Part shown: positions 36,301 through 49,334 of the stretch, in pieces
Position numbering within the stretch: position 1 is the stretch's first letter
How the letters are laid out: every line of letters begins with the position of its first letter
DNA from: Melieria omissa
Lineage: Eukaryota > Arthropoda > Insecta > Diptera > Ulidiidae
Reading direction: 5' to 3'
NCBI GenBank assembly: GCA_963971225.1
Contig: OZ020267.1
Span: 152,325,920-152,389,919, forward strand
DNA: 64,000 nucleotides
Notes under the pieces: model-generated
The model's database searches: none
What the model was told of the DNA's origin: nothing
What the model saw: only the letters and a program-made list of their open reading frames with translations
Made by a program: the position numbers and the translations under genes

Positions 36301-36391
36301 TTAACCCTTTCAGTCACAATGTCCAATATATTGGACTACAGCCCATACAATTCATACAGAACGGGTTTATTTTCATGTCGGAAAGGGTTAA
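36301..36391. mobile_element. Minimal TTAA-flanked MITE, 91 bp
   Basis: TTAA at 36301-36304 and 36388-36391 flanks inverted ends CCCTTTCAGTCAC and CCCTTTCCGACAT (the right end reverse-complemented). Inside is a perfect 16-bp palindrome, GTCCAATATATTGGAC (36321-36336). It is the smallest of three elements with this end type in the window. Confidence 0.6.
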
Positions 36392-39300
36392 GGAAAGAAG
36401 ACGTGCTTAGACTTTTTCGTACGTGGAAATTCCTTCGTGTTCTTTTTGTTCGCACAAATATTTTGTTATTTATAGTTTTTTTTTCGCCACATACAGCAAA
36501 TAACCAATGCAACGCGTACAAAAAGAACTCGGAAACATGTCTTCTATAATGGCATTTTCTCACTGGTGCTGAGCCTTTCTCAATTCCTACTACGACTTTT
36601 ATATTTCATGAACAACAATTTCAATGTACACTTTAGCATAACACGGAGACTTTCTCATTTCAAGTTTAGTTAGTGCTCACTGGGCGTAGGCCAGGAAAAG
36701 TGCGAACGCGACTGAACTGAACTGGGCAACCAACAGAATTTATTGTTGCAAATTGCGTGGATCGCAACACTTTGCACCCAACTCGGCTCTTTCATTTGCT
36801 GGCTGCTTGCGGCAAAAGCCTGAAACTAAGAATTTCGAAGAACTGGATTCACCCTTTTTGAAACAAAAAATTTCGTAGAACGAAAACATTACACGTGCTC
36901 CCCGCAATTTCTTAATTTCTGAACAAATTCTGGGCAGAATTTTTATACGCTCGCAGAAACACCCATATGCAGGGCAGTGGGGCTTAGGGCATTACATGGC
37001 AACACTCAAATCAAAATAAAATATTCCCACAAACTATCAACTATCTCACCCCCCAAGCAACTTTGCCGCGCCAAGTTGCAGGTTTCGGTTACATTTTCTT
37101 ACTTTCGGTAACTTCCCTCAAGTTCTATCTTACTTAAGTCTTTCTTAACCACTTGTTTTGCTTTCAATACATTTAATATTTATGCTCCTTACTTTTCACT
37201 TAAGGTTAAAACCAACAATAAAAATATATATAAATATTCAAAAGCGCAATTCTTGCAATCGGCAGGCAGAGTTGAGAATTGCTGAGAATCAGAAACCACA
37301 AACTTAAACAAAATAAATTAAATAAATAGTGTACACAATGCAAATGGTAAATGCGGAAGAGGAAGAAACTATTATTATATTAGTATTATTATATTTGCGT
37401 ATTTAAGGCACAAATCATACACACACACACACACTCACAACGCACTTAAGCTGGCTACTTTGCCATTGCGATCGCGCCTGAAATTATGCCACAAATTCAC
37501 GAGGCAAGCTTCGTCTACGCTGCCCGGTTTATTTTGTGGCATCATTTCAGACAGAACCCAAGTGGCCGCAGCCGACTGGAGCTACATACGAACATTCATT
37601 TTGTATAGCAGCAAAGCAAAAACAAAAATAGTAAATACTATAATGTAATTTCTTCTTCTTGTTTGTGTTTGAACACTTGAGTGAAATGTTGAATCGTTTC
37701 ATTCGACAAAGTATAGTTAAGCGCATTTTCTAATGTAGACGCAGTATGGAAATTCTAGATCTTAAATAACTATAAATGCTTTATTTTTGAACTATAACAA
37801 CAGCAAAAACAACATTATATCCTTATAAATAAACACAACACACACACACTAATATAATCATGAGAATAACTACGGCCAGAATATATAAATTACAGTTGGC
37901 ACCTATTTGTTTTCGTATTTAAAGGCAATTTGAACTAATAAGCTAACCGTAAACGTGGCAGGCGGCAGTCTCCTGCTGCCGCCGCGCCGTTTCTAATCGT
38001 TGTGCTTTCGACGCACAGAATTTTTACAACACAAACGGCAAACGAAAAGCAAACAAAAACAAAAGTAATCCATACAATTTAAGTGTTTTATTATGTAGTG
38101 TTTAAAAAATCCAAACCTAGCGACCGAAGTATTGTAAGCAAAGCAGCACGCACGCAGATACACACACACAAACACAATTACCGTCGCTTTAAGCAATAAA
38201 AACGCGCATTTCACTAATTTATAAATGAAATTTATATGAACTTTTGGCCAACTTGTAAGAAATAATTAAATTCGCGCGACATTTTTCAAGTGCTGCAACG
38301 GCTAGAACGCTTAGCAAGTAATGTAAAATAGTTATAATAGCAACAACAACAACAGAAAGACAGTTCAGCAGCTTTAGTGCTCATTTTTGTTTTCAAAATC
38401 CACTCAATTCGATTAACAGCTTTTTGCACAATCTGCTAATTTTTTTATTGCGCCACACACATGTGAGTGGTCTCAGAAAACAACAACAACAAAGAGAAAT
38501 GCATTCACTCGCCTCCCAAGAAAATGAGAAGCTGAGAACGTCAGCGACATAAACAACAAACATATGCAAATTGACGTACGAAAGCAAAGTAAAAACTGTA
38601 ATAACACATCGTAATTCACATAAACAAACATAAATAAATTAAAAAATAATGAACGACAAATTATCTGAAAAATGCGTAAATTATTTTGCAACATTTCTAA
38701 AAGTACTTTGCGTCTTTTGTTAAATTTAACGTAAATATTCAACCAGTTACCACCTTTTTTCTGCTTAGTTACATATAGTTACATATCTGTAGAAGCGTAT
38801 TTATCGTATCAAACTTGTTTAATTTAATTTGTAAACAAATATTTCGATTCGTAGTTTTTTTTGATTTTCGTTTAGAGTTTAAGTCAACTGTAGCTTAGTG
38901 CTTGTTTTGTTAAATCGTTTTATTTCTACAACTGCGTTCTCTACTAGCAACTAACTGAATATTTTCCAAAAGCACTTCAGAAAGCATACAAATCGATTCA
39001 GAGCATTCAAATGTGGATGTAAAGTACTTCGGAGGACATCGACATACAAACATACAACAACTTTGAATTTGTTTCAAGCAATTTTTGTTTTCTACTAAAA
39101 ATTAAAGACAATCAAATAATGAAACAGCAACTGGGCTTTTGTCGCAGCTGCCTCAACGTGGAGAACACTGTGTCCGGCCCATTTCATTTCTAGATGCAAT
39201 TGAAAACCGCTCGGTTAGAGCCCCTTCAATAATCTATAATCTTCAATCTAATCTTTTATGACAGTTTTATCAAATTTCATTCAGAAATTTTACTTTACAC

Positions 39301-39644
39301 ATTTGATGGTTTTCTCGCTAGTTTGATTGAGAAAATCTTTCATATATTTGATGCAATCCGATGTATGTACATTTGAGTATTCTGAAAGTCCTGTGTTGCT
39401 TTCGTGAAGTGAGCCGATGTTTAATATGGAAAAGTATGTATAGCTGTTAACTTGAAGAAAACATTTTTCAATTTCCTATTAATCACTTGAAGTTTGTCAA
39501 CATTTTCAAATTATATTCTGTACTTGTTTCTTGCTAGATGTGTTATCCTTCTTAATATATGCTCTTATCTAATTTTGTCAAAATTTCTTTCAAATAAACT
39601 GGTTTATAAAACTTTTTATACACAATAAGCGTAGCCAATCTTGT

Positions 39645-39650
39645 TTTATT
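39645..39650 (-). terminator. Candidate polyadenylation signal of SNX29
   Basis: AATAAA on the minus strand about 400 bp beyond the SNX29 stop; the nearest clear hexamer that I found. Confidence 0.35.
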
Positions 39651-40045
39651 TGGTAGCCAACTAATCACTTATTATAGTAACGTCTCTAACTTTAAACACA
39701 TTCACGCTGAACTACCTCAACTTTCATTTCCCGCAACCACGTTTTGCTCTGCGAAATAATCACTTTCAAGTTTCCCATGAAACTTTCTAGAATCCACTTG
39801 TTAGCAAAAACTCGCACAAGCCACAAACATTTTTCACCACGTGTATTTTCATATAAAAAGTGCAACAGAAACCATCATTTACAGAGTAACTAATATCAGA
39901 AACAATTAACATTCACATAGAATCAAAGAGGGTCAGCTGAAAAGACTGGGAACATTGCATCGCTCAGCATTTTTCCCCAATACTTTAATCAAGAGTTGTT
40001 CTCTCAGAGTCCATCACGCAACAGAACGTTGTAGCCGCCGGCTTG

Positions 40046-41748
40046 TTACCGCTCGCGCAGAAACGGAAATACCCGCTGTAGCTCGGCTTTCGACTTGCAC
40101 GCCTCCACCTGTGGCAGCGATTCCACTACGTTCAGCAGATAGATCTGCAGTTGCTGACGCCGCTCCTCCACAAACACGAGATTCATGTTGCCAAAACGTT
40201 TCTTCGGGGGGAATTCCACCGCCGCAATTGAGGGATGCGTGCGCAGCAGAGATTTGTGCAGCTTGTGGAAATCGCGGTAGCGTCGCAAAAGAGACCAGTG
40301 CTCCAGGTGCTGGCGCATGGTAATGTGTACCTCGTAGGCGTAGTATGACGAGCCGTGCCTCGTCTTAAGCAGTTTCACGTGCGGAATGGTAATGAGATAG
40401 TTAGTGGCCAGCGAGGCGGACGGATCGATGCCCAGTCCATTGAAGTGCTGCGTCAGGCGCCGCAGCAACTGGCGATTTTCCCTACTCAACTGCGCCACAC
40501 GCGTCTCCAGAAATACACAGCGCTCCTCCATCTGTCGCAATTTTTCCTCCATGGCTGCCTGACTGGAAGAGCAGTTGGCTGACGACGATTTGCTATACTG
40601 CGACGAGGTGTCGCTCTTGTCCTCGTAGTCAGCGCTGTTGCGGTCCGCCGAAGCGGCGGAAACACCGTTAGACACATGCAGCACGGGCTGGTTGTCCGGA
40701 TAGAAATCAGGCAGTGGCTGTTTCAGAAATTCCAGCTCTGGTTCGATTGGATCCGGTGGCGTGTTGTCAATGGCCTCGGCGTATTCCACAGCTCCCTCAA
40801 AGTTGCCGCAATTCGCCAGCGGCGTATCGGCAACGCCTGCCACCCTCAACGCACTAATCAAATCCTCCGTGGAGTTAGCTGTTGTTATGGGGCGCTCCAC
40901 AGGATTTGATTTGCGTTTATGCCGCACCGTTGCAATGGGCGCGGGAGACGGTGCGTAAATTATTGGCTCCTCCTTGTTGGGCACTAGCGGCGCAATGCGC
41001 GTCGGCGCATTTAGCTCTGCGGCATCTAGAGTCAGCGCAAAAAACACTTTGTTCAGTGATTCGAGAATCTTGGGCAGCTGCTGACTGGCAGCAGTATCTA
41101 GCAGCAATGACCATGGCGAGTAGAAGCGCCGCAGTTCCTCCGGATCGCTCAGCCAAGTTAGCACATACCGCTGCAGTGAGTTTTCGTTGAGAGTGGCGCG
41201 AATGAATGCTTTGCCACGGCCACATTTCGTACAAACATGCTTTAGCTGCTCATAACGCTCACGTTCGTGCGATGTCAGGTGTAGTTTACAAAAATCCCAG
41301 AACGCAATATCACTGCTGGACTCATGTCCGCCTATGTTTCCTAAAATTGGAAGCCAAGTAAGTATTGTAGTCTGCCAACAGACGGCAACTATTCTCACAC
41401 ACCTGTCACGATCTCCTGCATATTCTGGAAGAGACTCGCCGCCGTCACCACCACAGTAGAGTGCTGCTGTCGTAAGCCGTAGCTGAACGCGTCGTCCAAA
41501 GCCTCGCACAATTCGACAACGCAGTCATCCTTCTCTGACGCCAATTCTTTGCGGCCGCCGTAGTTCAGACGGCACTGTTCGGCGCTATGCTGCAACCGCT
41601 TGAAGATATCCTCGCGTCGCTGCCAAAATGCTGTGCCACCATTCAAGGCCAACGGTCCAACTGTTGTTTTCCCCGTTTTTGTCGTTGCTTTCGGTGGTGT
41701 CAGCGCAACTCGATCATCCTGCAGGTGTTCCCCCACATTCTCGGGCAT
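40046..41748 (-). CDS. SNX29: Sorting nexin-29-like RUN and PX domain protein
   Basis: Two exons, 41748-41403 and 41340-40046, spliced in phase 1 across a 62-bp intron, give about 546 residues. The N-terminus has a RUN-type domain: CRLNYGGRKELASEKDDCV near 37-55, then GRGKAFIRATLNENSLQRYV and FYSPWSLLLD. A variable Pro/Ser-rich middle and a coiled coil (about 372-409) follow. A C-terminal PX domain spans about 425-546, with the phosphoinositide-contact motif RRYRDF and FPPKKRFGN. PX domains place sorting nexins on PI3P-rich endosomes, and RUN domains contact small GTPases or motors. Human SNX29 has the same order but is longer. The start ATG is tentative because the frame remains open for about 38 codons upstream without another ATG. 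SERAC1 lies divergently 2.2 kb away. Confidence 0.88.
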
Positions 41749-43983
41749 ATTGGAGACCTCGACCTCGGTATTTACTTGTTTGACTACAAAGAAACTACAG
41801 TTATTGTGGGGCGTATCATGTTGAAATAATTTAATTTGCTCATGATTCCGAAAAGCAATTTTCTATGCGCCACTAAACACCACCACTTACTTTTCACACT
41901 GTCAGTACAGTGACCACTCTCACGCAACTACCTTTCACGTGTTTGAAAAATGAATCGCCAATAATTCTGCATATGAATAAACAAACTGCGTTTGCGTTAT
42001 TGTTTTCGTCTTTCTATTTTCACTATTTTCCAACAATCACATACAGAGTTCAGCAATGTTGCTCGGAAAGAGCTATTCGAGCAAAGCACAAGGTGATCAC
42101 GATTACATAAATATTTGTGGCAATTTCGGGTTAGTTACGAGAAAGAATTTCTATGATCCACATGAAACTCCTGAGTTCGAATTCTACAATAATGGCAAAA
42201 GCAACGTAGTTTCGACCATTGTGACAAAATAGTTAGTCAATAGTTTCAAACTTTGTGGGGTTTTAAAAAAATTTTATAACAGCAGCAGCACTGCTTACAT
42301 GACAATGTTTGTGCGGTAGAGCGCAATAAGTAAACGCAAAAAAGTAATCGAGACTGTGGACTGCATTCTAAAGAATCAGAAAATGATTTGACGAGTGTTG
42401 GGTTAATGCAGTAGAGAACCTTTTTGACAGTAGTTTTTTTCTGTTTATAAAGATACATATACGACATGATACAAAAAATTTGGTAGTTTCAAAAAGACAG
42501 ATAAGAATAAAATTGAGTTAGTTAGTTAGTTAGTTGCTTTTTTGGCAATTAATAATAAAATTTTAAGGGTGCAAAAAAAGTAAGAAATACAGAAATTGAA
42601 TGATATACTACATAAACTAATTGTGTGAAATAGCAGCTCTGTAGCGAAAATGAAAATAGTAGTACAAAATTTGTAAACAAATATTTTATTCCAATTGTCA
42701 GTTTTATGTTTATCTGTCGCATTGAAACTACCTGTATGCTTTTTATCATGTTTTCTACTACACTTTTCATTTCAGCCATAGGGCTGTAACTTTATGGCTA
42801 TCAGTTTATGTGTCATAAAAATACTATGAGAATTAATAGTAATAATACTAATTCTAAGAACACATTTTTTCTAATGTGGCGACCGACAGAAAAAAAAGGC
42901 TGGTTTTTGGGGTGGCGTGGTGTTGTTAAAAATGCACGATTGGCATGGTTCTTATAGACTAAATGTGGGAGTCGTGGTGGTGCTTTGGTTGCTAGGTGCA
43001 TATTATTGTTACATGAATATATGAAACCGTGTCAAAATCTGGTCTACTGTATACTGTGGTTGCGACATTTGGATTTTGTCCACATTCTCTCATGTTATAA
43101 TTATTACACAGTTTGTCTACTGACATTGTTTTTCAATTGAATTTCAGTTTATCGAATCCATAAAATCTAAAGTACACTAAATCGCATTGATCTACGCCAA
43201 AAACCCTCAGGAACATTTTCCATTGCAATGTAAATCAAGCTGGCCACTCTGTACCGTCGGCAAAAACGTAGAAACTAGTGGAATGGAATGAAAACACAAA
43301 ACATAAATGTTGACAATCAGAATAACAAATAACAAAAACATCATACGACAGCAGCAAAAATAGCAACAACAACACAACCCGGACGGGCCCGAAATGTGTA
43401 TATCTTGGGTTTTGAATTCGCCGCAATTCATTCAACAAATGAAATTCAAAGTGATAAGTTCAGTAAAAATAAGAGCAGCTCCGCTCCGCAAAAGTGATTT
43501 ACGCGAATCTTACTAATCCAACAAACCAAACAAGCAAATACGGCGAACAAACCGAACGGGTCCGAGCAAGCACTGCAATTACGATTCGATTGTGAAGTTC
43601 AGATCCAATTTTAAAATTCAAGAAACCAAGAGCGACTGGCAGCAGTGAATTATTCAAAAATAAAATATTTTCTTTCGGGAACTGTCAAGTATAGTTTCGG
43701 GTGTATTCGAAATGGAAGTTTAATTATTTTTAAAACATTCACATCATCGCCAACGAACACAATCGGAAGGCAGAGTAAGAGGCAAAAAAGCACTGACGTG
43801 TGCCACAGCGGTCGAAGAAAACGTACGCTCGGCCGCCCACCCTTTCGTCGTGCTGGTCAAGTAACAATTTGAACAGAAGACTCCGCGATTCACGCTTCGA
43901 GCGCTGCAGCAAATAAGTGATAAAAAACCAAAAACAAAAGTAAAAGCCAAAAGTAGCACAAAATTTGCAGAACTAAACAGAAC
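41749..43983. other. Divergent intergenic region, SNX29 and SERAC1
   Basis: AT-rich DNA with the 5' leaders of both genes at its edges; from about 43440 to 43983 the composition resembles a SERAC1 leader. A short GTTA run lies at 42518-42532. No other gene was recognised. Confidence 0.45.
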
Positions 43984-46900
43984 ATGTCAAAGGTGTCGCT
44001 AAATAATCTCACAACAACACTGCGCCGCTACCCGAAAACGTGCGGCAGCGTGGGTTTTCTCACAGCGTAAGTGCATAAAATATACCATTTTATCAAATCA
44101 AATTTAGTATGTGTGGATGTGTGGAGAGTAAATTGGCCAGAAATGGTAAGAAAAAAATCACTTTCTAGTTGGAAGACCGAAAGCTAAAAACAACCGATAA
44201 GAAAATTCTGTTTCTGTTCTATGCGTAAGAACATCGCAATAATGTCAATTCCACCCCAACTTTCATGACGCATTCGGCAAGCAATCCGTGCTCCACCATC
44301 ATCCACCATCACCTGATAGTGGGTCTCATCAGGTCCCACGAACACACAAGCACAGTCGCTAAAATCGCATTTTGGGGGCTCGTCCGTAAAACGCATTACA
44401 AATTCTATTGCGCAAAAACATCTGTGAGTCATTTGCGAGTGTATGTGTGTTTGCCTGAGACATGACATCAAAAACGTAAACAAACCCAAGAATTTTTTTG
44501 CTTCCGTTCACAACATGTTTTTGTTTATCAGCGAAATAAGATTCGGTGCATTATGTAAGATATTTTGATAAAAACAACAACAAAAACAATGCAATTATTT
44601 AGCAATGTGGTTTGCGCCATTTTTTCAAAAAGCCTTCAGTTGGTTTCTTAATTTTTTTTATTTATCTATAATACATATTCTGTTGCCATTCACAAAGAAC
44701 CCCTGACTCGACTTTCTCAATTAACTTCCGCGTCATGAAGCCTCCCATTGAATGTCTTTTGCCGTTCCACCCCATTTCGTACCAATGACGTTACTTGTTT
44801 TCATTGATGCGAACATCTTTTCTGTTTGGAGGCCTTTCTCACTGGTGCATATGTAAACAATAGCAACAACAACAATATTTATTTTCTCATGAGATAAACA
44901 GACGATAAATGCAACTTAACTGCATTTTGCAATTGTAAACAACAACAAGCTGGTTTATTGCCGATGTTGTGATGCTTTGTGGCAATTGGTCGGCCAGCAT
45001 TTACGCATTTGTGCTGTTAGCATTTAACAAATTCGCAATAGGCAGACGTGTTTGAAAACAACAACAACACCGCTTGAGTGTTGTGTTATAAGCGAGAAAC
45101 TATATCTGAATTAGCAACTCTCTGCCTCTCCTACTTTGGCATCGGTGCGCTCTGCAGAAGCGAGCGCGCCACGTTAGTTCCGTTCAGTTCGTCATATTTA
45201 TTTGTATCTACGGAAGATATATGTACATACATACGAAGATCGGTCGATCAAAACGAAATACTTCGAAAACATGCGATTTTGCTAAAGTGAGACGCAGAGA
45301 GTTGGCAGAGTGTGGCGTCAATTGAGGTCGCGACAAGGCGTGCGGCAGTCAATGTGCCAAAAAAGATACAATTGTTTGGAAAGACAACAGCGATAACAAC
45401 AACAACGACGCTGTGCCTGTGCTCAGAAGTGGCTACAAACTACACATTTTGAACGGGTGCGAGTACGTCGTACAGTTTACCGTTTTTTGAGAAGGCCAAA
45501 CAAACAATGTTCATAGAAACTCCCAAACTGTACGTCAATGGTTGTTGATAAGAAAGTAAACAAACCCCACTGGCCATGTGCGAAATGCGTAGTTAAAGGT
45601 TTAACTAGGTTTTTTTTTAGCTTTTATTATCCCAAATTGCAGCAAACCCCGTTTCAAAAGAATTCATGAAAAATTTACAATATTGGCTGTTTAGATATGT
45701 GTACTTGTATGTACAGCAGCACTTCAGATATAGTGTGGCTAAATCAATTCTGTACGCCACAAGTTTAACTGATAATTTTAAATTTAATTGAATTGAATTA
45801 ATAAGATTTACATTTTTCGATTTAAACTGCTCCATCGTTTTTGAAAACACTAATGAATTGCATATTCAAGCGATGCCTTCTCTTTGCAGATTCGGTTTAG
45901 TATTTTACGAAAAACACAGACTGCGAAAGTTGTTTGCCAAATTGGTCGACACATCTGCCACCGAGGGCGACAAGAAGCGACCGGACTATATCTACATTAA
46001 ATATCACATTTACAAGGAGTCTATGCGCAAATTGAAACAGAAAGAAGAACAAGACAAGGTAACTACACCAAATGTTCTTTTATAATACGCATGTATGTAT
46101 AATCGCGATAGGTTAAGTCCGTCCGTCCATCCGTTTGAAAACTTTGAGTCAAACATAGTAATCTCTTCCTCATCGCTTAGTTACAAAAAGAATTGCAAAT
46201 GCCTCAAAATGCTCACATTCGATTGGTTCTGACTTTGTGCTCCACAGAAATGGATCAGCGTCATCATCAATCCGATCGGCAAGTGGTGGAAGGCCGTGAA
46301 GCACTCGGTCGCTTGGCGTCTGCTCAACATCGCACAAACCGGCTCGCAGCACGAACGCTTGAAGGCTGTACGCCAGCTGGTGTGCATGGATCACCTCAAA
46401 GACTGGGACTTTCGACACTTGGCACAAATCTGCGACGCACGTACCGCCGTCTCTCTGGCCCGCTCCGGTGCCGATATGCGCTGGTTCATTCCGGTGCACA
46501 TGCGTGGCTGCATCAAAAATCCGAAAATCGTGCTGGCCGACTTCCATGACATGATGGCACGCTTGCGTCCCAACCACTGCATCGATAACTTTTTCTGCAA
46601 ATACTTTCCGCACCAAGATCCACACGTGAGTGCGAAGTCGTCTCGCTTTTTCCAAGCGGAAATGGTTTTAAATTGGCTGTGTGTTCGTTTGCAGGAGGAC
46701 GTTGATGAATTTTTCACACAGGACCAGGCCACGCCGCTGTCTGTGCAGGATACGGATATGCTGAAGGAGGTGATCTCGTTTCTGCACCACATCACCAAGG
46801 ACATTCGAGTCTCGGAGCTGATAATCCTAGAGGGTGGCCTGGTGCATCTGATGGAGCTGCGCAAAATCTTTGCCGACGACAACGAGACACTGTCCACGCT

Positions 46901-48655
46901 ATGCAAGGTGCTGGCCAATATGTCGCTGGTGCAGAACAGCGTGGAGCACTTCTTCGTCTCGGGTTGGGTCGGCGCCCTGGCCGAGTGGCAGCAATGCCCC
47001 GATCTGCGGCTGCAGGTGGTTGCCGCCAAGGTGATGGCCAATCTGGATCATGACGATCCCAATCATGTGCAGTATGCGCCAAACGTGTACCCGTTGCACC
47101 CCCGTTTCCGCACTCGTTGCAAGCCAAAGGCCGACATTGTGTTCATACACGGACTTTTGGGCGGCGTGTTCATTACGTGGCGTCAGAAGGACCGCAAGCC
47201 AACGGAACTGGGGTTGTACGGCAAGAATGCATTTTATACCAGCGAAACGGATGATGTGTTCCTGGTGGGCGAGCAGCGGCGCACGAATGGCAAAGTGAAT
47301 AGGAACGGCGGAAATGGCACCAAAGCGCACAAGATTGGTACCGCTGGCAATGGCAGTGCCAATGCGATAAATAGCAGGGATACTAAACTAGGTTAGTGTG
47401 ACGTTGGCGAAAGTAAAAAACGATTTCCAATTAAAATTTCCTTGTATTCTTTAATACATAGATCCGATTCTGAAAGCTTCGAAGAAGCACGAAACCAAGT
47501 CGTTGGAAATCAGTGACGCTGCCACCAAGGAGCTAGTCGAGACTCTACAAAATGCCGCAGAGCTGGAGTCCGACTGGGAGGTGGTACATCCGGATGTGCC
47601 GCTAAAGGCGAACGAGGGCTGTGACGGTGAATTCAGCGTGTCCGGCAGTGAATGGCAAAACCAGGACAACATAGACGAATACACGAATTGCTGGCCAATG
47701 GAGTGGCTGCCAGAAGACTACCCGAATACCAGGTAAACGCAGGGTTGGCTGGCAACTTGATTTCTGTAAAATACTGACTCTTTTTCTTTACAGAATTATT
47801 GGTATAGACTACACTTCGGCGGTCACTGAGTGGTCAGCGAATTTCACCAAGTATTGCCCCTGCGAAAAGGGCCAGGGACACATTGACGTTCGCGCCACTT
47901 CACTGCTGGAGCGCATCTCCATGGCGGACGTGGGCAACGAACGACCTATCGTCTGGATTGGACATTCCATGGGCGGTCTGCTCACCAAGCTCATTCTGAT
48001 GAAGGCGGTGGACCACCCCAACCCGCGCGTCAGTCAGATTGCCAAAAACACCAGCGGTATTGTGTTCCTTGGCACGCCTCACCGCGGCTCACCCATTGCC
48101 AAATGGAAGCAGCACATGCAGATGCTGCTCTCGCCTTCTATCGAAGTGAAAGAAATGGAGGAGGGCGCGCCGCAGCTGCTTGAGTTGCACAACCACTTCA
48201 TGCAATGTCTTCACACATGCTTCCGGAACGTGAAAGTTGTGAGCATTGCCGAGGGTACACCCACCATGCTGACAACGTTCAAGTTCCCGCTTCGCATCGT
48301 CACCGAGGACTCGGCATGCATCAACTACGGCGACTTTTATATACTAAAGGACGACCACCTCAGTTTGTCGAAGCCCATTTTCCGCCAGTCGTTCCTTTAC
48401 CAACGCGTGTTGAAAGTGATTGACGAGTCGGTGCAGGCGCGGAATGACACCTCAACCAAGGACCTGCTGCCGGGCGCAAGACTGAACATCACAAATCTGA
48501 AGCAAGCACAACCGCCCATCTCTGCCGGTGCCAGCGCGTCTAGCAGCCTGAAGGAGAACGTGCGCGGAATCTTCGCGCTGCTGCCACAAATCGCCATCAA
48601 GCTCTCGGCGTCGTCGCTGGACGCAAAGATCTCAGAGACAAGCGGCATGAGTTAA
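43984..48655 (+). CDS. SERAC1: SERAC1-like serine-active-site lipase/acyltransferase
   Basis: Six exons: 43984-44066, 45890-46058, 46248-46625, 46695-47391, 47462-47732 and 47794-48655. All have GT-AG boundaries and consistent phases, giving about 819 residues (human about 654). The N-terminus has basic residues, then a hydrophobic segment (CGSVGFLTAFGLVFY, residues 20-34) fit for membrane or mitochondrial targeting. The middle is helical and armadillo-like. The alpha/beta-hydrolase fold begins with IVFIHGLLGG (about 359) and has GHSMGG with the nucleophile Ser near 591. LGTPHRGSP and LKDDHLSLSKP follow, the latter with the likely catalytic His near 720. Family knowledge: acts at ER-mitochondria contacts in phosphatidylglycerol remodelling and cholesterol traffic. 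An insert of roughly 150 residues between the oxyanion and nucleophile motifs explains the extra length. Intron 3 is only 69 bp, divisible by three and open in frame. Confidence 0.92.
44067..45889 (+). other. SERAC1 first intron
   Basis: 1.8 kb, mostly AT-rich with CAA runs. The part at about 45110-45540 is GC-richer and leader-like, with an initiator-like TTCAGTTCG near 45185. It may be an alternative promoter, or leader exon, skipping exon 1; no coding exon was found in it. Confidence 0.4.
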
Positions 48656-49276
48656 GTGCGTGGAGTCGTTAATACGTGCCTGGTGGCGCTGATAGACGGC
48701 TCTGCACAAGATTTGAGCGAGGCGACTGTTTATGCCACCAGGCGCGTATTCGCAGCTCGCAAACATTTTGGCATTAAATTCTCTAAAGTATTTTTACAAG
48801 TGCTAAATTAAAAAACAATGAAAAATCTAACCAGAGAAAAAAATGAAAAAACTAGAGACGAGTTGAATGAAATTCTCAGATGGTATTAAATTTGACATGT
48901 CAAGAGGCTTAGCTAAAAAGTGCACTATTGTACTTAAGGGTCGGAGAGCCGCAAGCGGCCGTGGCTGAACGTATTTCCTGTGTATATAGATTTAGATGTT
49001 CATGTATAACTTTTAATCCTAATAGAAGTAGTGTGTATTTTTGTACCGATCCAATTGCGTATTCATGTGGCATATTTCACATTTTTCAGCAAAAAAACGA
49101 AATTATTTGAAAAACGAAATTAAATGCTGAAGTGACCATCAATATTTTAAGGAGCTTATCACTCAAGCGTACCTTCATACCCAGTGCCTCGTGCCACTGC
49201 GGTTTATTAAGCTTTAGTATTCATTGCTACGCTTAGCGCCTGCGAGCGCTCTAAAAAGTGCCTTAACTAAAAACCA

Positions 49277-49282
49277 AATAAA
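49277..49282 (+). terminator. Candidate polyadenylation signal of SERAC1
   Basis: AATAAA about 620 bp after the SERAC1 stop codon, in AT-rich DNA facing the Tipin 3' end. Confidence 0.5.
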
Positions 49283-49334
49283 AAACATGACTGAGTTATG
49301 GCCAACTTTTCCTATTTAAATTCTTGTTTTCTTT

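Larger units (their letters stand above)
35537..40045. other. AT-rich stretch with GC islands; probable UTRs
   Basis: Begins with the Sirt1 3' UTR and ends with the SNX29 3' UTR. Between them is AT-rich DNA with CA (37423-37435) and CAA (38341-38353) microsatellites. Three short GC-richer islands stand out: 37440-37580 (possible minus-strand exon), 37955-37990 (strong hairpin) and 39125-39195 (acceptor-like tract, then open frames). No complete gene can be supported. Confidence 0.4.

Noticed and set aside
40046..40323. Plus-strand frame 39955-40323
   Set aside because: Shadow of the SNX29 PX-domain exon.
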